From assembly GCF_900108345.1 (NCBI RefSeq), contig NZ_FNVV01000014.1, positions 1,473,664 to 1,537,663 on the forward strand: DNA of 64,000 bases. Reading direction: 5' to 3'. The stretch comes from Bacteroides ndongoniae (GTDB taxonomy: Bacteria; Bacteroidota; Bacteroidia; Bacteroidales; Bacteroidaceae). Below the pieces are notes generated by a model. It saw only the letters and a list, made by a program, of their open reading frames with translations. It had not been told where the DNA came from and did not search any database. Within the stretch, counting starts at the first letter, position 1. Each line of letters begins with the position of its first letter. A program made the translations under genes and the position numbers. Below are positions 17,459 to 24,633 of this stretch, one piece after another.

Positions 17459-19518
17459 AACAGAAATACTACAAATCCATAGCCATATTATTTCTGGTGT
17501 GGGCCGGATGCAGTATGCCCGTACACGTATCCGGGCAAGTATCTGCATGGAACAGAACCAGAACAACAGGGAAAAACATATTCAATTATCTGCCGGATGC
17601 AGGGAAAAATCCTGCAGTCAAAAAAGACAGAAGCAATCTGATTGTCTACTCCGACAGAAATGGCAATCAGGCATACGAGGATGCTTATTTCCAGCGTAAA
17701 AGAGGAAAGCAAGAAATTGGCGTCCCATACTACATCATTGATGAGGAAAACGGGAACTACAGTCTTGTCCGTGCCGATCAGGACATTATAGGCAAGCCCA
17801 AGGTCTTTTACAGTTTCCTGTTATCCAAGAAAAGGCATTTCAAAGATCCTTCAAAGGTCGAATATGCCGGATGGATTCCTGCGGACAATATACTGATGTT
17901 TGACCATGCCTACATTGATAAAGAAAACAACCAGCCTGTAAAATTCCGTGTAGGACTGACGATGCCGAACCGATTGCTCGACATGGGAAGATATTTCAGA
18001 GGAGACACATTGTGTGTTTTCGGCGAGCCCCTCCTGAAAAACAAGATGGAAGGCGGCCTGTTAAGCGGACAAATCGTCTATGCCTATAAGTACGACAAAA
18101 GCAAACGATCTGTCCTGGTATCAGATTGTCCCACTCTGGACGATGATTCCCGAAAAGTATTCGGATGGGTACCTTCTGACCTGATTGCAGAAGTCGGCCA
18201 GAACAGGTCGTTCCTGCTGAGCAATGCGCACTATACCGATTCAATTCCCGCACTGACCCAAACGCATGATACCCTTCAGATACAGGAAGCCAGCCTACAA
18301 TCAAGGATACTGTTTGACTATGCAGGGAATGTCCGACAATCCGGCTTGTCGGAATCCGGACACACGGATATCAATATTCCCGTTCTGGTATGGAACAGTA
18401 GATGGAACAATCTGATAAACATCAAAGGAGGAAATATCCATTCTTCTGATATCAGACGTATGGAAAAAGAAAATAATCTGGTAAACATCCATTTCCTTTA
18501 TTTCGAGCATGAGCAGCAACGTGCGAATATGCTTTGCAATACCCTGCAAAACATGAAAATGAAATTATCTCCGGATGTGCAATACAGATTCACCGCCACA
18601 TGTATATCCAATACCGGCAACCGTTACTCTCAAGTACTTTCCGATTTTTCCAAATGGATCGATTTCATTACGACTGACAGCATTCAATTTTCAACATCAC
18701 GCGAAAATTCAGGACTGAACAGCGCTTTAAGCAGAATAATGAATACGATAAACGGAAATGTCTTTGACAAGAATCTGTTCATCATATTAGGAAGCAATCA
18801 AAACCTGAAAATAAATGAGAGCCTGATTGCCAGAGCGGGACAAAAATCAGCCAGTTTTCTGTTTGTACAGACAAACCGCTCCTATGACACACCATATCAA
18901 GACTTTGTCCTACAAGCCAAATCTACACTGGATGAGCTGTCACGACAATATGTGAACCATATAGCCAACTATATTGTAGATGACAAGCTGATCAAGCCAG
19001 AACTCTTCAGGAATCTGGAAACAGACGAGGCAAATATCTTTTTGTTTGACGTACCATCCAAGAGCCTTTCAGCAGGAGGTATCATATTCCCAAAAGGAAG
19101 AGGTATCCTGCACAATACAGCATTGGAACTTGCACTGGACTCTATCAATATGAATATCCAGACGACAAATGCAACACTGCTAGAATCCTTGCAATATCAT
19201 GAAAGCAAACTGGGAACATTAAGAAGCCGTCCGACAGATGATCTAAAAGAAATTGTCAGAAAAGTATATAAAAATGATACCATACGAATGGAAAGAATAA
19301 GCCGTAACAGCGTAACAGACACTTATTTCACAAAACTTTCCATACCAGATTCATCACTTTGGAAATATAAGGAAGGATATGTCTTCAGTGAAAAGGAACT
19401 TGAAAACCTATTGCAGAACTATCGTGGATTACTCCCTGAATTTGCAGACAGCATACAAAAAAAGGAATTCCGTATATTGCGAAGAATATATCCTAAATTC
19501 CGCAGCATTTTAGTTTAA
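17455..19518 (+). CDS. tssR: TssR, truncated by an IS1380-family insertion
   Basis: The ATG at 17455 overlaps the stop of the previous gene (the open frame begins earlier at a TTG, which is less likely). The product has 687 residues: 679 native, then 8 residues read from the insertion end (PKFRSILV). The N-terminus has a signal peptide with a possible lipobox (FLVWAGC, Cys19), so it is exported and perhaps outer-membrane anchored; a signal-peptidase I cut near VSGQ is the alternative. A von Willebrand/SH3-like layout is not certain. TssR is the large periplasmic component of the Bacteroidota T6SS membrane complex. The missing 99 residues lie in frame after the element (21091-21390). If they are needed, this T6SS is off. 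Confidence 0.85.
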   Translation: MKQKYYKSIAILFLVWAGCSMPVHVSGQVSAWNRTRTTGKNIFNYLPDAGKNPAVKKDRSNLIVYSDRNGNQAYEDAYFQRKRGKQEIGVPYYIIDEENGNYSLVRADQDIIGKPKVFYSFLLSKKRHFKDPSKVEYAGWIPADNILMFDHAYIDKENNQPVKFRVGLTMPNRLLDMGRYFRGDTLCVFGEPLLKNKMEGGLLSGQIVYAYKYDKSKRSVLVSDCPTLDDDSRKVFGWVPSDLIAEVGQNRSFLLSNAHYTDSIPALTQTHDTLQIQEASLQSRILFDYAGNVRQSGLSESGHTDINIPVLVWNSRWNNLINIKGGNIHSSDIRRMEKENNLVNIHFLYFEHEQQRANMLCNTLQNMKMKLSPDVQYRFTATCISNTGNRYSQVLSDFSKWIDFITTDSIQFSTSRENSGLNSALSRIMNTINGNVFDKNLFIILGSNQNLKINESLIARAGQKSASFLFVQTNRSYDTPYQDFVLQAKSTLDELSRQYVNHIANYIVDDKLIKPELFRNLETDEANIFLFDVPSKSLSAGGIIFPKGRGILHNTALELALDSINMNIQTTNATLLESLQYHESKLGTLRSRPTDDLKEIVRKVYKNDTIRMERISRNSVTDTYFTKLSIPDSSLWKYKEGYVFSEKELENLLQNYRGLLPEFADSIQKKEFRILRRIYPKFRSILV

Positions 19519-21085
19519 CTTATTTTATAAGTACCTGAGCAACAAAAAGTTGCTCAGGATTTTGCCATGTCAGATTTTTCACCTATCTTAGTGTTGCAAA
19601 TCAAAATATGTATCAAACCCGACAGACATGGCAAAGGTAGCAATAAAATCTGAGAAACTCTCTCCTTTTGGAGGAATTTTTTCAATAATGGAGCAATTTG
19701 ACTCCAATCTCTCATCTGTAATCGACTCAACCCTCGGTATGAGATGTAGGCTGTATGGTTATCAATACAGCGAAATCATCCGTTCGCTTATGAGCGTTTA
19801 TTTCTGTGGCGGCTCATGCATAGAGGATGTCACCACTCATCTGATGTATCACCTCTCGCTTCATCCGACACTTCGCACATGCAGTGCCGACACGATTCTC
19901 AGAGCCATAAAGGAACTGACCCAGGATAACATTTCCTACACATCCGACACTGGCAAGACCTACGACTTAAACACGGCAGACATGCTGAATACACTGCTCC
20001 TCAATTGCCTATTGTCCACAGGGCAGCTGAAAGATGGCGAGGGGTATGACGTTGACTTCGACCACCAGTTCATAGAGGCTGAGAAGTTTGATGCGAAACC
20101 CACATACAAGAAGTTTCTCGGATACCGTCCTGGCGTGGCGGTTATTGGCGACTTGATTGTCGGCATTGAGAACAGCGACGGCAACACAAATGTCCGTTTC
20201 CACCAGAAGGACACGCTGAAGAGGTTCTTTGAAAGGTTTGAAAAGAACAAGCTTATGATCAACCGTTTCAGAGCTGATTGCGGCTCGTGTTCTGAAGAGA
20301 TAGTGGAAGAGATTGCTAAACACTGCAAGACCTTCTATATCCGTGCCAACCGATGCAGTTCGCTCTACAATGACATCTTTGCCCTCAGAGGTTGGAAGAA
20401 AGTGGAATTGGGCGGCATTGAGTTTGAGCTGGCCTCCATTCTCATCGAGAAATGGAAAGGGAAGGCATACCGTCTTGTGATTCAAAGACAGAAGCGGATA
20501 GACGGCGAACTCGACCTGTGGGAAGGAGAATACACCTACCGCTGCATCCTTACAAATGACTACGAGTCTTCCGAGAAAGAGATTGTCGAATTCTATAACC
20601 TCCGTGGAGGGAAGGAACGCATCTTCGATGACATGAATAACGGATTCGGCTGGAACAGGCTTCCAAAATCCTTCATGGGAGAAAACACGGTGTTTCTTCT
20701 GCTTACGGCACTCATACGCAACTTCTATAAATTCATCATGGCGAGGCTTGACGTGAAGAGGTTCGGACTCAAAGCAACAAGCCGCATCAAGGCGTTTGTC
20801 TTCAAGTTCATCTCTGTGCCAGCCAAATGGGTCAGGACATCAAGGCAGTATGTGCTGAATATCTATTCATGCAACAACGCTTATGCTGATGTGTTCCAGA
20901 ATGACTTTGGATGACACCGACAACTTATGGTCGTGATTTTGCGTATTGCCTCAAGTCGCATGGTGGGGTAAGGGGATTTAATGCGTCTTTGTGGCGATTT
21001 TTGCTGCGTTGCACCCTCTTTTGCCACAGTGTCGCTACCTTTTTGACCTCTGTGTCATCTTATGAGGGCGGTTGCGGATTTGAGG
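19492..21085 (+). mobile_element. IS1380-family insertion sequence, 1594 bp, inside tssR
   Basis: The element is bounded by imperfect inverted repeats: CCTAAATTCCGCAGC (19492-19506) against the complement of GTTGCGGATTTGAGG (21071-21085), 12 of 15 matching. It is flanked by a direct 5-bp duplication TATAT (19487-19491 and 21086-21090). Removing the element and one duplication restores the tssR reading frame exactly. It carries one transposase gene. Near its left end is a perfect 10-bp hairpin (CCTGAGCAAC at 19534-19543, GTTGCTCAGG at 19549-19558), which may stop read-through from the tss operon. Length and family fit the IS942/IS612 group known from Bacteroides. Confidence 0.95.
19628..20914 (+). 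CDS. IS1380-family DDE transposase
   Basis: 428 residues, intact. The DDE triad is visible as DVDFDHQ (first Asp, about residue 134-138), FRADCGSCSEE (second Asp) and the Y-x2-R-x3-E signature YNLRGGKERIFDDMNNGFG (Glu in the C-terminal third). It is preceded by the hairpin near the left inverted repeat, and the reading frame stops 171 bp before the right end. An intact transposase together with perfect target duplications suggests a recent insertion into tssR. Confidence 0.95.
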   Translation: MAKVAIKSEKLSPFGGIFSIMEQFDSNLSSVIDSTLGMRCRLYGYQYSEIIRSLMSVYFCGGSCIEDVTTHLMYHLSLHPTLRTCSADTILRAIKELTQDNISYTSDTGKTYDLNTADMLNTLLLNCLLSTGQLKDGEGYDVDFDHQFIEAEKFDAKPTYKKFLGYRPGVAVIGDLIVGIENSDGNTNVRFHQKDTLKRFFERFEKNKLMINRFRADCGSCSEEIVEEIAKHCKTFYIRANRCSSLYNDIFALRGWKKVELGGIEFELASILIEKWKGKAYRLVIQRQKRIDGELDLWEGEYTYRCILTNDYESSEKEIVEFYNLRGGKERIFDDMNNGFGWNRLPKSFMGENTVFLLLTALIRNFYKFIMARLDVKRFGLKATSRIKAFVFKFISVPAKWVRTSRQYVLNIYSCNNAYADVFQNDFG

Positions 21086-21090
21086 TATAT

Positions 21091-21390
21091 AGGAAACAAA
21101 GAAGCGGTATAAACCGGTCATTCCATCGCAAGCTTCTGAAAAGAAATGCGGTAATATCAGACCTGTTTTATTACCGTACAGGGATTCCAGCAGAAGAAGA
21201 ACTGCTTTACAACCTGAAGATCCGCAAACTGAGACAAAGAAAATGCAAGAAAAACGGCTTCCATTCCATTTATCCGGCTGTAATTAACAAGCTTAAGATA
21301 CTGGAAGGAATGTATGCGGAACAGTCATTCGAAACCGTATCAATGTCGGGAGAAACATATTACTTCATTCCAAAACATTTATTACCGTAA
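21091..21390 (+). pseudogene. tssR: 3' end of tssR severed by the IS
   Basis: This in-frame continuation of tssR encodes 99 residues beginning RKQRSGINRSFHRKLLK and ending SGETYYFIPKHLLP. An open frame from 20911 that runs through it is chimaeric: its first 60 codons are IS sequence. Joined to the upstream part (last native codons FRILRRIY), the complete TssR would be 778 residues. The stop at 21390 is 6 bp before the next ATG, which confirms the original operon continuity. Confidence 0.85.
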
Positions 21391-21396
21391 AAGCGT

Positions 21397-22188
21397 ATGG
21401 AACAGACCAAAGAACAATTACAGAAAGAGATCATGGAGATTCTCTATGCAAAATCTCTTGTCAAGCCCGTTTGGGTAACCTGCTCAGAAGTATACTGGAA
21501 CATCCAGAATATCAAAGTTACGGAACGCAGTGTACGTGAAGCCTTGGACTGGCTGGTAAAAAATGAGGTGGTCCTATATCAAGGTGACAAGTACCAAATT
21601 AACAAACGAGAGTTTATTGAGATGAGTAAAAGAAAAGCCATGGAGGAAAAGGAAATGAACCAAGATACAAGTCCACAGCCAGAGAACACAGGAATGAATG
21701 AAAGCAAGACTGAAATAAGAAACGCCAGAACAGATACAACCGCAACTGTGCGTAAAAACTACCTGTTCTATATCATTATAGCACTCATAGCTTTTCTTTT
21801 GAGCGGTATTCTTATTGGCATTCTCTGCTTCAAACATTATGCCCAAAAAGAAGATATCACCCCACCTATTATAGAGAGGCAAGACAGCCTCTCTATACAG
21901 GAAATGAAAATCAGTACCATGGGCTATATCAAGGATGAGTACACCATAAACAGAAACTTCAAGAATGTGACTCAATCGCTCAAAGGACAACAGGAAATCA
22001 ATCAGGAATTGCTGGATTTAATCCGCTCCCAGCAAGAGCAGATAAGTTCATTGGTAGAATATAACAGATATCAGACACGGATTATTGAGCAGAACCAACG
22101 CGAGAACTACATTTATCTGTGGATTATCGGTATAACAATCCTGATAGCAAGTTCGCTCCTGATAGCATGGTATGGAAAACGTAACTGA
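21397..22188 (+). CDS. T6SSiii-linked two-span membrane protein with winged-helix-like N-terminus
   Basis: 263 residues. Residues 1-80 look like a small winged-helix domain (LQKEIMEILYAKSLVKPV, then VTERSVREALDWLVKNEVVL and YQINKREF). Residues 122-147 and 241-260 are membrane spans, separated by a periplasmic helical/coiled-coil part rich in Gln and Glu (about 170-235). Such proteins are found at the end of Bacteroidota T6SS core operons; their role is not known to me. It is 7 bp downstream of tssR, so the IS insertion in tssR probably reduces its expression (polarity). A DNA-binding fold on a membrane protein could also be a protein-protein module. Confidence 0.65.
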   Translation: MEQTKEQLQKEIMEILYAKSLVKPVWVTCSEVYWNIQNIKVTERSVREALDWLVKNEVVLYQGDKYQINKREFIEMSKRKAMEEKEMNQDTSPQPENTGMNESKTEIRNARTDTTATVRKNYLFYIIIALIAFLLSGILIGILCFKHYAQKEDITPPIIERQDSLSIQEMKISTMGYIKDEYTINRNFKNVTQSLKGQQEINQELLDLIRSQQEQISSLVEYNRYQTRIIEQNQRENYIYLWIIGITILIASSLLIAWYGKRN

Positions 22189-22283
22189 AATGAATACAGG
22201 AAATGAACAATTCATATTTATGGGACACTATTAGAGATATTTGCCTCGAATAATGTTAAATAGATTAAAACAAATAATGGAAA

Positions 22284-22315
22284 TTTGTTTTTTATAAAAT
22301 AATTGATTATAATTG
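22284..22315 (+). promoter_or_regulatory. hcp1 promoter
   Basis: TTTG (22284-22287), 20 bp, then TATAATTG (22308-22315): the Bacteroides -33/-7 arrangement with one mismatch in the -7 box. The same TTTG-N20-TATAATTG is found before hcp2, and TTTG-N20-TATATTTG before vgrG1. Confidence 0.8.
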
Positions 22316-22324
22316 CGACTAACA

Positions 22325-22424
22325 AAGATGATGTTTTATTTTTCTTCTTCTTTTTCCGCAAATAAAACAGAAATCGTCTGGAAGAACCGGAGGAAATTTC
22401 AAAAGATCGTTTTTGAAGTTTTCT
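22325..22424 (+). promoter_or_regulatory. Structured 5' leader of hcp1 (shared with vgrG1 and hcp2)
   Basis: Between the promoter and hcp1 lies a ~200-nt leader with two stems. Stem 1: GTTTTATTT (22333-22341) pairs perfectly with AAATAAAAC (22360-22368) around a pyrimidine-rich loop. Stem 2: TTCAAAA (22398-22404) pairs with TTTTGAA (22411-22417), extended by an outer GAAA/TTTC. The same order and spacing occur upstream of hcp2 and, with sequence change but conserved pairing, vgrG1. A coordinating post-transcriptional element or a stabilising leader is the likely role. Confidence 0.65.
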
Positions 22425-22516
22425 CTTTTTTTGTTTTCTGACGGAAGGCGGCAGGACTCAGAAAAGGGAAACGGAGTCATTCAAATTTATTGTTAAACTT
22501 TTAAATTCTATCAATT

Positions 22517-22915
22517 ATGGCATCATTTAGAGCTACATTGGAATTTGCAGGAAAAGAGTATGACGTACTGCACTCTGAGTATGAATTCAGTCGTACAACA
22601 GACGCGAAGGGAAAACCATCCTCAAACATCCAGGGAGGACGTGTTTCGGTAGTTATCGAATCAACTGACGACACTGCGACCATCGAAGCCATGCTGAACA
22701 GCCAGTTCAAGCAGGTGGAAGGAAAAATCGTGTACAAGAAGATTGAAGAGGATGCTAAGATGAAGGAAATCGAGTTCAAGAACGCCTACATCGTACACTA
22801 CAAGGAAACTCTTGACGTGAACAACGACGTGCCGATGACCATCGCACTCACATTCTCCGCTGAGCTTATCAATGTGGGCAACGCTGCGCTTGACAACAGA
22901 TGGCCGAAAAACTAA
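22517..22915 (+). CDS. tssD: Hcp/TssD tube protein, copy 1
   Basis: 132 residues. Hcp hexamers stack to form the inner tube that carries effectors. It starts MASFRATLEFAGKEYDVLHS, contains GRVSVVIESTDDTATIEAML and PMTIALTFSAELINVGNAAL and ends RWPKN, typical of Bacteroidota TssD. It has its own promoter and leader upstream and a terminator hairpin downstream, so it is a single-gene unit, as expected for a protein needed in large amounts. It is identical in sequence to the copy at 44937-45335. Confidence 0.95.
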   Translation: MASFRATLEFAGKEYDVLHSEYEFSRTTDAKGKPSSNIQGGRVSVVIESTDDTATIEAMLNSQFKQVEGKIVYKKIEEDAKMKEIEFKNAYIVHYKETLDVNNDVPMTIALTFSAELINVGNAALDNRWPKN

Positions 22916-22951
22916 ACGCTCCGGGGTAAGACCATTAGAGTGAAGAAAGGA

Positions 22952-22989
22952 ATTGCCGCTTGACGGTGCAAGAACCTTCAAGCGGCAAT
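22952..22989 (+). terminator. hcp1 terminator
   Basis: ATTGCCGCTTGA (22952-22963) pairs perfectly with TCAAGCGGCAAT (22978-22989), followed by ATTTATTG. Confidence 0.85.
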
Positions 22990-23094
22990 ATTTATTGTTC
23001 ATTGGAGTTGTGAATCATTGCAACAAAAAGCATAACATTTCTCAAGTATACTGAAGGATGAATAAGGTCCTTCTATAATAAGTCATTGTGTATC

Positions 23095-23126
23095 ATTGAA
23101 AATATAAAAGGAAAATAGTATCTTTG
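23095..23126 (+). promoter_or_regulatory. Promoter of the 23168-24326 two-gene unit
   Basis: ATTG (23095-23098), 20 bp, then TATCTTTG (23119-23126), a perfect -7 box, about 42 bp before the ATG at 23168. Confidence 0.7.
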
Positions 23127-23167
23127 CATATCTTTTTCATGAAATACATTAATGAAGGGTTATAATT

Positions 23168-23626
23168 ATGAGATTTAACATAAAAATTGATAAGACAAAG
23201 TTTGTCTTCACTCTAAAAAATATTGTCTATACTTTGTTCTGGACAATAGTTTCTTTAGTGTCTTCATTCAATCAAATCATATCGTCCATTCATAAAATAG
23301 TAAAAGGAGACTTTTCTCCCATTACCAATGAAGATTTTTATACAAAAATCATAGCTCCTCTGCTTATATGGATTATAGCATTTTTTGTTGATTTTCTCTA
23401 TCAACTTTGGACTATTGGTAAAAACGAGCAATTAAATCCAACCTGGATAAAAGCATCATACTTTGCGATCTTTTCTGTTTTTGTAACATTGTTAATAAGC
23501 ATTTTTTATCATTCCTGTGAGCTTCAAAAAATAGCAAGTATTACATGCTTATTCGGTTGTATCATATTATTAAAAGTTTCAGCATTATATGTGGTTAGTC
23601 CATCGTATGAAGTTGAAAAAAGATAA
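23168..23626 (+). CDS. Four-span membrane protein of unknown function
   Basis: 152 residues with about four predicted membrane spans (around 17-40, 59-80, 92-113 and 121-143) and a short basic C-terminus. It is AT-rich compared with the T6SS genes around it. It has its own promoter and overlaps the next gene (start 23589), so the two are likely made together. Both sit between terminators at 22952-22989 and 24333-24386, that is, as an inserted cassette between hcp and vgrG. The family is not recognised. It could be a partner of the LexA-like protein that follows. Confidence 0.65.
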   Translation: MRFNIKIDKTKFVFTLKNIVYTLFWTIVSLVSSFNQIISSIHKIVKGDFSPITNEDFYTKIIAPLLIWIIAFFVDFLYQLWTIGKNEQLNPTWIKASYFAIFSVFVTLLISIFYHSCELQKIASITCLFGCIILLKVSALYVVSPSYEVEKR

Positions 23627-24326
23627 ATTAAAGGAAATGACAGTAACTATTATAATATTGGCAATAACTGCAGCCTATATCTGCATGAATTTCATCACGA
23701 AAAAAATGACGGTGAAACATAAAATTGTATTTGCAGGCCATCCATCATCCGATGTTTCCAACATAGATATTGCACCTCTTCCCAAAAATGCCCCTAAATA
23801 CAAACTAGGCATAGCCGAGGTAGATATGTCAAACTTGGAACAACTAAAAGTAGTAGGTAAATCCTTAGAACCTTTTGGCATAAAAGATGGGGCAATAGTT
23901 TTTGTTAGAAAAATAAAAATAATGGATCCAGAAAAAGAGTTGGGTAATTTAATAGGCCGTTTCATTGTATTCAAAATAGATAATGAACGAACCTTAAAAG
24001 AATATCCGTTGAAAAATATCACCGTAACTGAAGATGGATTGAAATTAAGAAAAGTTGTAAAAATAATAAACAAGAGAAATTCAAATGCCCAAAATGAAAT
24101 TCTGGATTTTATAAATCAATATGATACCGACTTTCAAGAACTAGAAGCTACAGATAAAAAGAATGAAAGCGATCGATATTTGAAAAAATTTGAATTTGCA
24201 GCTTCATATTATGATACTGATGATTTCTTAATAATGTCTATTACATATAAGAATGGAGAATATAAAGACTATTCTTTCCACTCCCCAAAATGGATATACG
24301 GCATTGTTGAATATAATACAAAATAA
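23589..24326 (+). CDS. Membrane-anchored protein with a LexA/S24-like Ser-Lys peptidase domain
   Basis: 245 residues from 23589; starts at Met7 (23607) or Met17 (23637) are possible. One membrane span (about 17-36) is followed by a soluble domain. Residues 88-110 (VVGKSLEPFGIKDGAIVFVR) match the S24/LexA catalytic-Ser segment (GDSMEP..DGDIVLV), with Ser92 in the Ser position. Residues 121-145 (LIGRFIVFKIDNERTLKEYP) match the segment bearing the catalytic Lys, with Lys137 (LexA has VTVKRL). So a Ser-Lys dyad appears to be kept. S24 domains normally self-cleave in LexA and phage repressors; here the domain is on the membrane and no helix-turn-helix is seen. Function unknown. Confidence 0.6.
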   Translation: MWLVHRMKLKKDKLKEMTVTIIILAITAAYICMNFITKKMTVKHKIVFAGHPSSDVSNIDIAPLPKNAPKYKLGIAEVDMSNLEQLKVVGKSLEPFGIKDGAIVFVRKIKIMDPEKELGNLIGRFIVFKIDNERTLKEYPLKNITVTEDGLKLRKVVKIINKRNSNAQNEILDFINQYDTDFQELEATDKKNESDRYLKKFEFAASYYDTDDFLIMSITYKNGEYKDYSFHSPKWIYGIVEYNTK

Positions 24327-24332
24327 GGGAAC

Positions 24333-24386
24333 AAAAGCCAAGTAATAATCACTTTATTTTTCTAAGTGAGTTATTATCTGGCTTTT
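24333..24386. terminator. Strong hairpin terminator after the LexA-like gene
   Basis: AAAAGCCA (24333-24340) with TGGCTTTT (24379-24386), extended by TAATAATCACTT pairing with AAGTGAGTTATTA. The arms supply T runs on both strands, so it may work in both directions. Confidence 0.8.
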
Positions 24387-24423
24387 ATTGAATATCTCTC
24401 GGCATAAAATTCCAGATATAAAA

Positions 24424-24455
24424 TTTGGTTTTGTCTTTTCATTCACGTATATTTG
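24424..24455 (+). promoter_or_regulatory. vgrG1 promoter
   Basis: TTTG (24424-24427), 20 bp, TATATTTG (24448-24455): both Bacteroides boxes perfect. Confidence 0.85.
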
Positions 24456-24464
24456 CGGTTAGCA

Positions 24465-24560
24465 AGGATGATGTTTTATTTTTCTCCTTTTCTTCTAAAT
24501 AAAACTGAAATCAGATGAAGGGCAAGGAGGAAATTTCAAAAGATCAGGCTTTGAAGTTTT
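24465..24560 (+). promoter_or_regulatory. Structured 5' leader of vgrG1 (related to the hcp leaders)
   Basis: Stem 1 is GTTTTATTT (24473-24481) with AAATAAAAC (24497-24505); stem 2 is TTCAAA (24535-24540) with TTTGAA (24550-24555). The loop and linker sequences differ from the hcp leaders while the stems are kept, and the GGAGGAAATTTCAAAAGATC block is conserved. The leader then runs about 75 nt to the vgrG1 ATG at 24634. Confidence 0.65.
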
Positions 24561-24633
24561 CTCTTTTTGTTTTTATGTCCTGACATATTTCAGTAAGAGA
24601 ATTCCGGTTGTTGAACTTTAAACATACTGTGCC

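Larger units (their letters stand above)
22308..22926 (+). repeat. hcp direct repeat, copy 1
   Basis: The sequence from the -7 box to just past the hcp stop is repeated at 44728-45346 with a constant offset of 22,420 bp. The coding parts appear identical base for base; the leaders differ at a few positions. Beyond 22926 the two copies diverge, although both end in a similar GCCGCTTGA hairpin. Confidence 0.9.

Noticed and set aside
20911..21390. A separate 159-aa gene after the IS transposase
   Set aside because: The first 60 codons are IS end sequence; the rest is the in-frame 3' end of tssR.
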